Shown in pieces: positions 1-9,382 of a stretch of DNA of 64,000 nt. The stretch lies in NCBI GenBank assembly GCA_016124855.1, contig WGMX01000033.1:1-64000 (forward strand). Direction: 5' to 3'. This DNA comes from Anaerolineaceae bacterium. Lineage in GTDB: Bacteria > Chloroflexota > Anaerolineae > Aggregatilineales > Phototrophicaceae. The position numbers and the translations under genes were made by a program. The notes under the pieces are model-generated. The model saw only the letters and a program-made list of their open reading frames with translations. It was not told the DNA's origin and did not search any database. Within the stretch, counting starts at the first letter, position 1; each line of letters opens with the position of its first letter.

Positions 1-204
1 GGGGAGCACCTATGTGTGCTCCCGTATTTCTCCCTTGCCCTGTTACTACGGGCTATCGGCGGACTGAGCCTGCGAAGATAGCCGATGTGGGCTGGGGTTA
101 GGGGTATGATTTTTTCTCCGTTCCAATTTGTTAAACATCATAATCCTGTCCGGTATTTTTATCTTCTATCATCACTTACTTTGCACCCACCATCATTAAA
201 TGAT

Positions 205-230
205 TGTAGGGGCGGGATTTTTCCCGCCCG
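205..230. repeat. GTAGGGGC-type palindromic repeat, copy 1
   Basis: Starts TGTAGGGGCGGGA; GGGCGGGA at 210-217 pairs perfectly with TCCCGCCC at 222-229 around a four-T loop. It belongs to the short intergenic palindromes with GTAGGGGC edges found eight times in the window. Confidence 0.7.
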
Positions 231-309
231 TTTTAACAGCATATCGGTTCACGTAGAACAATTCTTAATGTGATATTGGCAAAAGTTTGTCTGTTAGTTA
301 GCAAATGAT

Positions 310-338
310 TTGCTGCATTTCGCGCTTTAGCATATAAC
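310..338 (+). promoter_or_regulatory. Candidate sigma70-type promoter of the PP2C gene
   Basis: TTGCTG at 310-315 and TATAAC at 333-338 are separated by 17 bp and lie 30 bp upstream of the ATG at 369. Spacing and hexamers fit a housekeeping promoter. This is a visual match only. Confidence 0.35.
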
Positions 339-368
339 TAAGATGGGTTTCTTCATCAATCAACGACT

Positions 369-2690
369 ATGAGCCAAAATATCACGCAGCAAATACAGGT
401 TGTCCAGCGGTCGGAAATCGGCTTAAAACGCACCGTCAATCAGGACTCGGTGGGTGTCCGCGTTCCGCAGGCAGGGCAGGCCAGTCAACATGCCTTGTTC
501 GTCGTCGCGGATGGCGTGGGCGGTAATTTGCCGAAAGGCGAAGTCGCCAGCCATACCGCTGTCGAGGCCATGTTCGCTTATTATTACGCCGAATCCGATG
601 AGACTGACATGCTCACGCGGGTCGGTGACGCGCTGCAAGATACCAATATCGCCGTGCGCGATCAGGCGATGGCTGAAGGTGTCAGCGCCATCGGGACAAC
701 CATCGTCGGTTTGGCCGTCGCCCCCAGCGACGAAGCCATCGGATTTAACGTCGGTGACAGCCGTCTGTACCGCATTCGCGCTGGCGAAATTGAACTCATC
801 TCCGAAGATCAGGTCAGTTTGCCTGAACCGGGTGTGCTGAAGGATGAATTTAAAGCCCGCCGCGTGACCAAAATTTCCTCGTATATCGGTCAGCCGAATC
901 TGCTTGAACCCAACTTTTACCGCCTGAAAACCCAGCCGGGTGATACCTTCCTGCTGTGTTCGGATGGTGTGTGGTCAAAAATCCCTGACGAAGAACTGCT
1001 GCAAAATGTTGACCGTCAGCCGTTGGATCAAGCTTCTGAACGCTTGGTCAAACTGGTTTACGAACGCAACGCGCCCGATAACTTAAGCGTGATTTTAATC
1101 CGTTTGGAAACGCCGCCTGCTCCGAGACCGGCTGCCGCACCAATCGGTGAAATGCCTACGTCCATATCGCCAAAGTCGAGCGCTGCTCCAGCCGGCGGAG
1201 GTGGAAGCGGCAGACTCGTCGGCGGCGTAGTCGTGGTGATCGTACTCATCGCGGCGGCAGCCATTGCCCTGCTGAGTAATCAATCGTCTGGCACGTCATC
1301 AACACCAACTGACGCCGCGTTATCGGTTGAGGCCAGCGCAACCAGCCAACCCGAAAAAACCATCGCGGCGGCTGAAACCACCGAAGCCGCTGCCACCGAC
1401 ACATCCGCGCCCACCACGTCGGCTGCCGCCACCAAAGCCACCGATACCTCTGCGCCAACCGCAGCCAATACCGCGACTCCGCGCGCCACAGCAACTGTCA
1501 CTAAAACGATTACGCCCACAACTGAACCGTCGCGGACACCTGCTCCAACATTGACCGAAACCAAATCGCCAACCGCAACGCCAACGGTGACGGCGACTCA
1601 TACCCTCACATCTACACCCACCACAGCGCCAACCGAAGTGGCGGCCATCATCGCGACTGATACACTTATCCCGACAGCCAGCCCGACCCTAAAACCATCA
1701 GCGACTCATACGCCGACCACAACGCCGAGCGACACACCCACGCCCAAGCCCAGCCTCACGTCAACACCGCAGCCGAGTAACACGCCGCAACCCAGCGCGA
1801 CATCTCAGCCGACGACGACGCTGAACCCGACCCTAATCACCTATACGCCGACACCGACCTTCACCATTACACCCAGCCTGACATCAACGCTGACTTTTAC
1901 GCCGACGGCTACGGCAACCTACACCGACACACCAACAGCGACCGCCACCTTTACCGATACGCCGACCAACACACCGACCTTAACGCCAACGCCCAGCCCG
2001 ACGTTTACGCCGACCAACACCCTGACTCCCACACTGACCTTTACGCCATCATCCACGCCTAATCCACAGCAGGCCGCACAAACTGCGACCGCCAAAGCAC
2101 GGATTACACCAACGGCTGTCCCGACGCTTTATGCGCCACATGATGACGATGTCATTACCCTGTCAACCAGCGTCATGTTCTATCCCTCAACGGATAGCAG
2201 CAGCTTTAAATTGCCCGCTAGCGGTGGCGTTGAACTGCCTGCCAATACCGTTGTCAAAGTCATCAGCAGTCAATCAACACCCATCGACGGCCTGATTTAT
2301 TCTTATGTGACTTTACAGAGCAAAGTTGAGGGCGTTTCATCCGAAACCGGATGGACAGCACTTGCGCCCGCTGCTCAAGCTGTCGTCACCGCTCATATTC
2401 AAGGCGGAGTCGCCATTCGCAAAGGCCCCGGAACGGTTTACGAACGTATCGGACTCGGTCTAAAAGATGGTGAGCGAGCGGTCGTTTTAGGCCAAGCGAC
2501 TTATCGTGGTCAGCTCTGGTATTATGTTGATCCTGAAAATCCGCAGTCACTCCCCGGTTGGATTTGGTCGGGTGTTAAAGGCTTGGTATTAGAGGGCAAC
2601 ATCAGTAATGTGCCGCCAAAAGGCTTCCCGCCCGAACCAACCGCAACAATTACCCCGATTCCATCGGAGACACCAACGCTTACATCCTGA
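369..2690 (+). CDS. Membrane-anchored PP2C-type Ser/Thr phosphatase with Pro/Thr-rich linker and SH3-like domain
   Basis: A 773-residue protein. Residues ~8-247 are a PP2C (PPM) phosphatase domain with the metal-binding motifs in order: KRTVNQD near 20-26, DGVGG at 48-52, GDSRLY at 129-134, CSDGVW at 197-202 and DNLSV at 237-241. It should dephosphorylate Ser/Thr phosphoproteins in the cytoplasm. A single membrane segment at about 282-302 is followed by a ~280-residue Thr/Pro-rich stretch, predicted outside the cell. The C-terminal region (~665-750, with GGVAIRKGPGT and WYYVD) resembles a bacterial SH3 domain, which commonly binds cell wall or ligands. No partner Ser/Thr kinase is in the window. 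The layout suggests a phosphatase coupled to an outside sensor. The enzyme class is secure; the ligand is unknown. Confidence 0.9.
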   Translation: MSQNITQQIQVVQRSEIGLKRTVNQDSVGVRVPQAGQASQHALFVVADGVGGNLPKGEVASHTAVEAMFAYYYAESDETDMLTRVGDALQDTNIAVRDQAMAEGVSAIGTTIVGLAVAPSDEAIGFNVGDSRLYRIRAGEIELISEDQVSLPEPGVLKDEFKARRVTKISSYIGQPNLLEPNFYRLKTQPGDTFLLCSDGVWSKIPDEELLQNVDRQPLDQASERLVKLVYERNAPDNLSVILIRLETPPAPRPAAAPIGEMPTSISPKSSAAPAGGGGSGRLVGGVVVVIVLIAAAAIALLSNQSSGTSSTPTDAALSVEASATSQPEKTIAAAETTEAAATDTSAPTTSAAATKATDTSAPTAANTATPRATATVTKTITPTTEPSRTPAPTLTETKSPTATPTVTATHTLTSTPTTAPTEVAAIIATDTLIPTASPTLKPSATHTPTTTPSDTPTPKPSLTSTPQPSNTPQPSATSQPTTTLNPTLITYTPTPTFTITPSLTSTLTFTPTATATYTDTPTATATFTDTPTNTPTLTPTPSPTFTPTNTLTPTLTFTPSSTPNPQQAAQTATAKARITPTAVPTLYAPHDDDVITLSTSVMFYPSTDSSSFKLPASGGVELPANTVVKVISSQSTPIDGLIYSYVTLQSKVEGVSSETGWTALAPAAQAVVTAHIQGGVAIRKGPGTVYERIGLGLKDGERAVVLGQATYRGQLWYYVDPENPQSLPGWIWSGVKGLVLEGNISNVPPKGFPPEPTATITPIPSETPTLTS

Positions 2691-2727
2691 TTGAACCGCA
2701 ATATCGATTCTTCAACACAACAAAAAA

Positions 2728-2753
2728 TGTAGGGGCGGAACATGTTCCGCCCT
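2728..2753. repeat. GTAGGGGC-type palindromic repeat, copy 2
   Basis: TGTAGGGGCGGAACA followed by its mirror. Positions 2733-2752 are a perfect 20-bp palindrome, GGGCGGAACA/TGTTCCGCCC. It lies between two convergent genes and could also act as a bidirectional terminator. Confidence 0.7.
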
Positions 2754-2756
2754 AAT

Positions 2757-3227
2757 TTATTCCTCTACCTCATCCTTCAATTTCGACTCCCTATTCCCAC
2801 GCCACAACCACAAACAGCCGATTCCCAATCCGGCCAAGCCACCAGCCAACGCCCAACTCGGCGCGCGCGTCAGCATCGCCAGCACCATCGCCGGTGGAAA
2901 ATCCCAAAAGACGTGGGCATGGAGCGCATTTTTAAAAAACATCAAACCCGTCGCACTCAACGCACCACCCAACCCAACAATTCCGCCTAACAGTATGCCG
3001 CCAATCAGCACATAACGCGCTGGAAAAACACTTCCGCCCAACCGCCGCTGGATCAGCCAAACTGTACTCAACAAAGCCAATCCCAACCCGATCAACGCTA
3101 CAGGCCATACAGCGTTATCCTCAGGACTCAACCAGATAAAAATCAGCAGCCCGTAGCCCATTGTCAACAGCCGTAACCGCCTGTTCGGTGCTGACACATA
3201 AAACATCCTGCCTGCATTATTGTTCAT
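2757..3227 (-). CDS. Hypothetical multi-pass membrane protein
   Basis: A 156-residue protein I do not recognise. Hydrophobic segments near residues 20-35, 40-58, 70-92 and 122-142 suggest about four membrane helices, with a charged C-terminus ending DEVEE. It is convergent with the phosphatase gene and bounded on both sides by GTAGGGGC palindromes. No catalytic or transport motif is visible. Confidence 0.6.
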   Translation of the reverse strand: MNNNAGRMFYVSAPNRRLRLLTMGYGLLIFIWLSPEDNAVWPVALIGLGLALLSTVWLIQRRLGGSVFPARYVLIGGILLGGIVGLGGALSATGLMFFKNALHAHVFWDFPPAMVLAMLTRAPSWALAGGLAGLGIGCLWLWRGNRESKLKDEVEE

Positions 3228-3238
3228 TTATCCACAAA

Positions 3239-3263
3239 GTAGGGGCGCACGGCTGTGCGCCCA
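3239..3263. repeat. GTAGGGGC-type palindromic repeat, copy 3
   Basis: GTAGGGGCGCACGGCTGTGC; GGGCGCAC at 3243-3250 pairs with GTGCGCCC at 3255-3262 around GGCT. It lies just upstream of the minus-strand membrane protein start. Confidence 0.7.
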
Positions 3264-3354
3264 AAATATCATTATCATACAACCAATACACATTGCCCTT
3301 TGACTCGCTTTTCAACGATAATAGACTCACACGCAGTTGATTGTCGAGTAATTT

Positions 3355-3561
3355 ATGTACGACGAGTGGAAACCTGAAGATGCTGACGTTGATGATAACC
3401 CTACACCTTATTGGACGTGGAAGCGTATCATTTTTCTCCTGATTGTCCTCATCATGCTCGTCTCGTTTCTAGTTTATACCTTTTCACCGCTCATCACTGA
3501 CGTCATCAACCGCCTTCAATCCGAACCCCCACCCATCGACTTACCCAGCCAACGCATCTAA
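3355..3561 (+). CDS. Small single-pass membrane protein
   Basis: A 68-residue protein: an acidic N-terminus (EPDADVDDN-like, residues 1-16), an aromatic YWTWKR motif, one hydrophobic helix at about 24-46, and a Pro-rich tail. Predicted to be inserted in the cytoplasmic membrane. Codon use is typical of the window. I recognise no family, and the function is unknown. Confidence 0.55.
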   Translation: MYDEWKPEDADVDDNPTPYWTWKRIIFLLIVLIMLVSFLVYTFSPLITDVINRLQSEPPPIDLPSQRI

Positions 3562-4049
3562 AAACCAAATTCTAACCCTTTGCCGACGTTTTTAACAATC
3601 ACGCTCCCTCAAATAGGTTAATAAACTCATCACGAAAGAGTTACATTTTGGTAACCCGTTACACGAACTTTTGTGCTATACTGTTATTGTTTTCTCTCTG
3701 AATTTCTCTGTGTCTCTGTGGTTAATCGTATTGCATTGGCCTTCGCAATTTCGGCGGATTACTCCTTTACACCCGCTGCGACGACACCCTAATATGCACG
3801 CGGTGGCATTACGGGAGCAATTCGCTGCAATTGCGTCATTTCAGCGGCATCAGCCGAGCAGCCCGCCGACACAAATTGTCGATTCAGCGCTGCACTCCCT
3901 CAAATCCGCCGGTCATTTCAGCGGAAGGAATGCGAAATCTGCGAAAATTGCAATTTTCGCTTTATCACCCCTTCAAAGGCTGCAACAAAACCACTAAAAG
4001 AGGCGGTAAAATTATAGATTGAGGCATTAATCAAGGACATTACCCCGTA
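3562..4049. other. Gene-free interval holding a dispersed repeat
   Basis: No credible gene. The open frames at 3671-3997 and 3831-4022 lie on the dispersed element at 3670-3960. They are not kept in its second copy at 20000-20290, so they are not real genes. The rest is AT-rich and could hold the promoter of the secreted-protein gene at 4050. Confidence 0.55.
3670..3960 (+). repeat. ~290-bp dispersed repeat, copy A
   Basis: Clearly the same element as the reverse complement of 20000-20290. Shared landmarks in order are TTGTGCTAYACTG, CTCTGTGTCTCTG, CCGCTGC, CGGTGGCAT, ACGGGAGCAAT, TTTCAGCG, TGTCGATTCAGCG and CAGCGGAAG. It ends in a perfect 20-bp palindrome, GCGAAAATTGCAATTTTCGC, at 3941-3960. 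No conserved reading frame. It may be a non-autonomous mobile repeat or a structured RNA. Confidence 0.75.
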
Positions 4050-4733
4050 ATGAACATACCTTTAAAATGGATGGTTCTGGTTCTGCTGCTGTACCTCTTA
4101 CCCATTTCTGTATTAGCCCAACCGTCGCCCTCAGATTTCGGTGACATTGATCTGCCCTATCGATCAGGCGATGCCGGTATGGTCGCCATACAAGCCGGTG
4201 ATAAGGTCACGGTCACGTGGAATAATCCGCCACCGGACGCGCTGCTTTACATCATCGTATGGAAATCAATTACCGAAGATCAGTCGTGGTTCATTATGGG
4301 AATCGACACCCAATCTGAAGATGGCGTAAGCATCATCTGGAAAATACCGGAATACTTGGCGGGCAAGCCCTATGGTGTCGCCTTCTACAAAGATGGCACA
4401 CGCCGTTTCTCAAAAATTACGCCGCTGGATTATGGTAGCGGAGAAGCTCCACCGGCAGGCATTTGCTCCATTGGAATCGTCGGTTTGAGCGGTTCATCAG
4501 AAATTTTCAGTAATCAACCTGATGGTGGCTCTATGATCATTTTAGGTTATTTAAGCGGCTATGCCCGTGTATTAGGGCGCGAAGTTGATGCAGATGGCTT
4601 TCCGTGGCTCAAAATTGATTTGACCAGCAGCGGTGTTATAAATCCTTTAGATAACACCCTGACCATGCCCGACATCGGTTGGATTTATGCCAACAACATC
4701 CACTTAACCGGCGATTGCAGCTTTTTGGATTAA
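4050..4733 (+). CDS. Secreted protein with C-terminal SH3-like region
   Basis: A 227-residue protein with a clear signal peptide: hydrophobic residues 7-21 and a likely cleavage after VLA before QPSPSD. The N-terminal half contains Trp- and Pro-rich beta-type segments (TVTWNNPPPD). The C-terminal half, from about residue 138, has GYARVLGREVDADGFPWLK and GWIYANNIHLTGDC, similar to SH3b domains of other exported proteins here. Exported, with an unknown ligand. No enzymatic motif seen. Confidence 0.65.
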   Translation: MNIPLKWMVLVLLLYLLPISVLAQPSPSDFGDIDLPYRSGDAGMVAIQAGDKVTVTWNNPPPDALLYIIVWKSITEDQSWFIMGIDTQSEDGVSIIWKIPEYLAGKPYGVAFYKDGTRRFSKITPLDYGSGEAPPAGICSIGIVGLSGSSEIFSNQPDGGSMIILGYLSGYARVLGREVDADGFPWLKIDLTSSGVINPLDNTLTMPDIGWIYANNIHLTGDCSFLD

Positions 4734-4754
4734 GGATACGCTTTAATCCCGCAA

Positions 4755-7439
4755 TTACTCATAGCGTAAAATCCGCGCCACCCGCTCACGGATAGCCACC
4801 CGTGCGCTTAACAACGTTGCCACCCATGCAATCACCACCGAAGCCACCACCAACCCGATAGTGATCAGAGCGGCGTCGCTCGGCAGAGGAATACCAAAAC
4901 CTGTCCCGACCAATGTTAATATCGTGACACCCAAAGAGCTAATCCCGATGCCAATTAACCCGCCCAACAAACCGATAACCGTGTTCTCTAAAAGCACCAC
5001 CCACAAGACTCGCCTACGGTTCAGGCCCAGCACCTTCAATATACCGATCTGCTGTCGGCGCTCCAACATCGTCAGTGATACCGTGTTCGCCATAATCACG
5101 GCTGCCGCAATCAGCGATAGAATACCCACAATCGTGGGGATAGCCGCCAATTGGTCAATCAAGCGCTTGAGTAACCCATCAATGAACGAGACATCCAGCG
5201 CGAAAACCAGCGGAACTTTACTGATGTTGGTCAGGAACGAATCCAGTTGATCAGGCTGCACCTGCACCACGTTCACCTGATAGCCGAAATTCATCCCGCG
5301 CACATCCGGCGGAATATAGGCGTTGGCGATGCTCGGTGTAAAGCGGCTGGCTGTTCCAACAATTCCCACCACCTCAAAGACATGCGTCCGTCCACCAAAC
5401 CGCAGTTCGACTTTCGAACCCACCGTGATGTTCAATTCATCTAACGAGTCGAAGCCTTGAACCAACCCACCAATCGCGTTCTGTTGGGTTAGGACGATGA
5501 CATCTTTGCCCCGGTCGTCTGCCGTGAGATCACGTCCCGCCAGCAAAGGGCCGCTGTTCAGTGCCGGATTATCGGTATCGCGCGTCAAAATACTGAGGGG
5601 GAAATTCTTCACTTTCCCCTGTATCTTGACCGGAACGTTGTCAACCCCTGTGATGCGTCCCAGATTGATATTCAACAAGGTATGGTATTTTACGCCGGCT
5701 TGGGTGCTTAAAAGGGTGTTCACTAATGGTTGAGCAATCTGCCTCGGTACAAGCGGAATCATCATCACATTCCCGCCCAAGGTTTGCGCGAACTGAAAAC
5801 GGATAATCTCCCGTGCACCCAACCCGAAATAGGTAATCGCGCTCAGGGCGAACATACCTGCCGCTAAAGCCAGTAAGGTGGTCGCCGTTCGTACTCGCCT
5901 GCTGGAAAGGTTGCGTAATGCTAAGCGCATATCGACTTGCCCGAAAGTTGGCAGTCGCCCGATCAGCCACACCACACCCCACATCACACCCGTTAGTAAG
6001 GCCAGCACGGCTAGTACCACTGCCACCAGCACAATTCCGAGGATGATGGGGTTAGGCGGCGCTACAAATCGGTCAATCGCTGTATCAATCACCGGCCCGA
6101 TGATCTGCCCCGCGATCACACCCAGCACAACAACCACCACCAACAGCGCAATTAAAATCTGGAAGATGCTGGCACGGGGGATATGGGTTTCGTTCGGGCG
6201 CAGAACAATCGCCGGACGGACATTAGCCGCCATCAGCACCGGCAGCACACCAAAGACCATTGTCACCACCATGCCCAACACCACACCATACAGCATGGCG
6301 TCCGGATGCAAGCGCCACGGCAGTTTTTGTTGTAGAAAGGCCTCGCCAAAGGCATTCACAGCGCCGCTTAATGCCAGACCGGCCATCACGCCCAACAGAC
6401 TGCCGATCATACCCAATAAGAAGGCTTCTGCCATAAACAACGATGCGATTTGTCGCCCCTTAAGGCCGAAGGTCTTGAGCGCCGCGATTTCCATGGTGCG
6501 CCGGCCAACCAGCACCAGCATGGTGTTCATAATCCCCACGCCGCCGATCAACATCGCCCCTAAGCCCATTGTGACGATGAAGCGACCGATCAAATCGGCC
6601 AATTCTTGGTTGCGCTTCAATAACCAAGGTGTTGCATTAATATCACGGAAACGCACTAAAGGCGTGAGTTCATCCGCAGCTTTTGAAATGTCGTCACCGG
6701 TCGCGGCATCGGAAAAAACAATGCTGATGGTGTTAGGATTAGGGTTCACTTGCAGCATGTTAGCCTGCTTGATGTCAAAATAGGCAAACCCGAAAAAGGA
6801 AGCCAACACGTTATTAATGCTCGACTCGGTTTCAGTCGCCACAATGCCGCGCAGGATAAACGGTTGGTCAGAATTACTGACGCGCACTTCATCACCGACT
6901 TTCAAGTGCTGCGAATCGGCAAGGTTTTGGCTCATCACCACCTCTCGCCCACCAGTAAACAAATCCTTCAGCGGAACGCCCGCCGGATCAAGGGCAACAA
7001 TCGGCCCACTAATATCAAATGTTTGCGGGTCGATTAAAAACGAAGTGGCGAACTGTGGTGCGCCCGGTTTGCTCTGGTTAAACGGGGTAAATTGAATGTT
7101 ACTGATGAGTGCGTAAGCCGAGATTTTGGCGTTGTGCTGCGTCGCCCAATTACGGGTCCATTCGACTGTACTTTTATCGAGTATTTGTGTCTCGTAATCA
7201 CCACGCTGCAGCGTCACTGCAAACGGCCCGTAACTGGTCAAGCTGGTGACGTTGATATCGCCATGATTGATCTGCCGCAGGTTGCTAATGAGCGAGTCGT
7301 CAATCGCCAAACCCAGACTTCGTAAGGCAACTACTGTAGCCACGCCTGCCGCTACACAAAACACGGCGAAGGTTGTCCAATGTCCGCTGTGCCGCAAATT
7401 ATTAGCAGCATGTCTGAAGTAAAACAGGAATCGACGCAT
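4755..7439 (-). CDS. ABC transporter permease of the FtsX/MacB type, two FtsX modules
   Basis: An 894-residue membrane protein. A first helix (residues ~20-45) is followed by a large extracytoplasmic MacB-like periplasmic-core region (~45-270). A three-helix FtsX block follows (EIAALKTFGLKGRQI and then two hydrophobic helices). Further helices precede a second extracytoplasmic domain and a second FtsX block near the end (ERRQQIGILKVLGLNRRRV). This architecture belongs to the lipoprotein-release, MacB and FtsX group, which moves lipids, lipoproteins or peptides mechanically rather than through a channel. These proteins need a cytoplasmic ATPase of the LolD type. None is adjacent, so the partner must be encoded elsewhere. 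The substrate is unknown. Confidence 0.85.
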   Translation of the reverse strand: MRRFLFYFRHAANNLRHSGHWTTFAVFCVAAGVATVVALRSLGLAIDDSLISNLRQINHGDINVTSLTSYGPFAVTLQRGDYETQILDKSTVEWTRNWATQHNAKISAYALISNIQFTPFNQSKPGAPQFATSFLIDPQTFDISGPIVALDPAGVPLKDLFTGGREVVMSQNLADSQHLKVGDEVRVSNSDQPFILRGIVATETESSINNVLASFFGFAYFDIKQANMLQVNPNPNTISIVFSDAATGDDISKAADELTPLVRFRDINATPWLLKRNQELADLIGRFIVTMGLGAMLIGGVGIMNTMLVLVGRRTMEIAALKTFGLKGRQIASLFMAEAFLLGMIGSLLGVMAGLALSGAVNAFGEAFLQQKLPWRLHPDAMLYGVVLGMVVTMVFGVLPVLMAANVRPAIVLRPNETHIPRASIFQILIALLVVVVVLGVIAGQIIGPVIDTAIDRFVAPPNPIILGIVLVAVVLAVLALLTGVMWGVVWLIGRLPTFGQVDMRLALRNLSSRRVRTATTLLALAAGMFALSAITYFGLGAREIIRFQFAQTLGGNVMMIPLVPRQIAQPLVNTLLSTQAGVKYHTLLNINLGRITGVDNVPVKIQGKVKNFPLSILTRDTDNPALNSGPLLAGRDLTADDRGKDVIVLTQQNAIGGLVQGFDSLDELNITVGSKVELRFGGRTHVFEVVGIVGTASRFTPSIANAYIPPDVRGMNFGYQVNVVQVQPDQLDSFLTNISKVPLVFALDVSFIDGLLKRLIDQLAAIPTIVGILSLIAAAVIMANTVSLTMLERRQQIGILKVLGLNRRRVLWVVLLENTVIGLLGGLIGIGISSLGVTILTLVGTGFGIPLPSDAALITIGLVVASVVIAWVATLLSARVAIRERVARILRYE

Positions 7440-7525
7440 AAGTTGTTAACGACCTAAATGCTGGCGGTCAAGTTTTGTATTGTAGCACGGCTGTCTGGCC
7501 CGTGATTCAGGCTTTTAGCCTACGC

Positions 7526-9382
7526 TCATGTACACGTCGCATCCGGAAAATCCTTAATCGGTTTCAAGCCTAGTGCATTAAGCCGGTCGGCAGCCGTCGG
7601 ATTATTGGGGTCTTTTTGTAAGACGTGGCTGTACCATTCCTGCGCCTTTTCGGGTTTGCCTGCCGCTTGAAACCGGTCACCCACCAGAACCCAGACATCC
7701 ATATTGGTTTGTTGAAAATCTTCCAAAATGGCAGCCGTTTCTAAAGCGTATGCCGAAAGTAAAACTTGATCTTGCCCATTACGATAATTTTGCCACGTGT
7801 ATAACTCACTATTCATTCCGGGGACATCAGCTAAATTCTTAAAGACACAGGCCGCATCTTGTGTACGTCCAACCCACATATAGGCGAGTCCTAATCCTTT
7901 TATGCTGGCCTGATACCCCGATTGGGCAGCGTAGCTTTTTTCGAGCAGCGGCACTGCTGCCTCAAAAACTCCCATATTCAACTCTAAATTTCCCAGACGC
8001 CGGTTGGCATTGGGATAATCCGGGTCAATCGCGAGGGCTTGTTCATAATTGCTGAGGGCATATTTTAGATAACTTTCGCGTTCATCTTCTCTCAAGTTAG
8101 AGCTGATTACGGAGTCTTCACGCGTTTCGTCGAGCGCCCCCAAATTGGTATAAAACGCGGCTAAAACCGGTTTTCTAAAGATCACCAGTCCTGCTGCCAG
8201 CAGCACGACACAGCCGACTGTGATGAGCCTGAGACGCTGCCAGTTACGCCGCCGGTTGAGCGTCGAGTCTTCAAACGCCTCGGCACGCAGCGCATTGATA
8301 CCGCAGCCAACCGTCAGCGCCATTCCGATAAACAGCAGCGGCAGGTTGAATGGACTTTCGACGTACTGGCGGGCATCTGTCAATCCATGTATGAGCGTGG
8401 CCGTTACCCCGACCCACGCACCATAAAACAGCGGATCAAGTTCTGTAATTTTTACAACCACCATTACGCGTATGACGAACACATAAAAGGCGATGATGGC
8501 GATCAAAAATGCCACTAAACCAACAATGCCTTGCCCTAACAGGATCGCTAAAAAGAGATTGTGGGTATAGGTAATCTGAGGGACAAATATCATTAAGCTG
8601 TAGCGCGAATACACCATGGCGAAGGTATCGCCTAACCCCATACCTGTAAAAATGTAATCCCCTGCCAGCATCAAACTGTTGCGATAAATTTCGAGGCGGC
8701 TGGTGGTCACACCGATCAGCGAAGCCACGAAGGGTACACTCGACCCAATCACGATTATCCCACCGATTAACAGCACAATCAGCGCCAGCATACCCATTAC
8801 GAGCAGCACAGCTTGTCTACCCGACAGCCGTCGTGCGCCAACCGCGGCCAAACCAATCATGGCAGCTAAAACCACGCCGACATAGGCGCCACGTGAATAT
8901 GTCAACAAAAATGCGTAGAGAAATACCGCCACCGTGAATAACCAGAAAAACCGCCGGGTACGGTTGGTGGTCATCAGCCAGAGGGTAAAAACAATGGGCA
9001 AAAGCAGTTCAATAACCGTCGCAGCACTGTTCTGGTGAATAAATATACCAAAGCCGGGTAAAAAGCTGGTGATGCGTCCGGCAGTCATAATGATAGCCGG
9101 TGTCTCGATATACACTTGGTGACCAAATTGGCTGATAAAAAATAGGCTGAAAAGAAGTCCCACGACGCCAACTATTTTGGCAAATAAGGGCTGTACATCC
9201 AGTTGCCGCAGGCGGTTCGCAAACACAAAGTAAAGGACTACACTGAGTACCACCGCACCCATTGTTGACTCGCTCAACCTTTCATCGTAAGCAGTCCATA
9301 TACTCAATAAGGCAGTTAGGCCGTACACAATCAGCGCAGTATTCATCACCAACAAAATTGGAGACAAGCGTAATTTAGGCAT
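7526..9382 (-). CDS. O-antigen-ligase-like polymerase/ligase with C-terminal TPRs
   Basis: A 618-residue protein. Roughly the first 400 residues form about ten membrane helices. A large loop contains the RGAYVG stretch typical of Wzy_C/O-antigen ligase domains, where a conserved Arg follows a Tyr-Ser pair (TYSRGAY). The C-terminal ~180 residues hold tetratricopeptide repeats (for example NYEQALAIDPDYPNANRRLG and EWYSHVLQKDPNNPTAADRL). In these families the membrane part transfers or polymerises lipid-linked glycans outside the membrane. It is probably involved in exopolysaccharide, S-layer glycan or glycoprotein assembly. The exact substrate is unknown. Confidence 0.8.
   Translation of the reverse strand: MPKLRLSPILLVMNTALIVYGLTALLSIWTAYDERLSESTMGAVVLSVVLYFVFANRLRQLDVQPLFAKIVGVVGLLFSLFFISQFGHQVYIETPAIIMTAGRITSFLPGFGIFIHQNSAATVIELLLPIVFTLWLMTTNRTRRFFWLFTVAVFLYAFLLTYSRGAYVGVVLAAMIGLAAVGARRLSGRQAVLLVMGMLALIVLLIGGIIVIGSSVPFVASLIGVTTSRLEIYRNSLMLAGDYIFTGMGLGDTFAMVYSRYSLMIFVPQITYTHNLFLAILLGQGIVGLVAFLIAIIAFYVFVIRVMVVVKITELDPLFYGAWVGVTATLIHGLTDARQYVESPFNLPLLFIGMALTVGCGINALRAEAFEDSTLNRRRNWQRLRLITVGCVVLLAAGLVIFRKPVLAAFYTNLGALDETREDSVISSNLREDERESYLKYALSNYEQALAIDPDYPNANRRLGNLELNMGVFEAAVPLLEKSYAAQSGYQASIKGLGLAYMWVGRTQDAACVFKNLADVPGMNSELYTWQNYRNGQDQVLLSAYALETAAILEDFQQTNMDVWVLVGDRFQAAGKPEKAQEWYSHVLQKDPNNPTAADRLNALGLKPIKDFPDATCT

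Larger units (their letters stand above)
1..368. other. Gene-free left edge with hairpins
   Basis: I see no credible gene here; the short open frame at 85-273 has no start signal or recognisable protein. It holds three inverted repeats. One is GGGAGCAC at 2-9 with GTGCTCCC at 16-23. One is GGCTATC at 51-57 with GATAGCC at 77-83. The third is a GTAGGGGC-type palindrome at 205-230. The first two could end transcription of a gene lying left of the window. The right end carries a candidate promoter for the phosphatase gene. Confidence 0.5.

Noticed and set aside
85..273. Short open frame at the left edge
   Set aside because: It runs across two hairpins, has no ribosome site and no recognisable protein; composition is intergenic.
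1246..1601. Overlapping minus-strand frames rich in Arg/Gly/Val
   Set aside because: Shadows of the Thr/Pro-rich coding region of the phosphatase gene; repetitive codons create open frames in all phases.
1500..2100. Regular spaced repeats that could suggest a CRISPR array or satellite
   Set aside because: They are ACNCCNACN-type codons for Thr/Pro stretches in an intact reading frame; spacing and units are irregular. The same holds at 35440-35760 and 54920-55600.
3671..4022. Two open frames of 108 and 63 codons
   Set aside because: They lie on the dispersed repeat and are not conserved in its second copy.
5878..6783. 301-codon plus-strand frame
   Set aside because: Antisense to the FtsX-type permease, whose minus-strand frame has clear domains; the product is low-complexity Thr/Ile/Pro.
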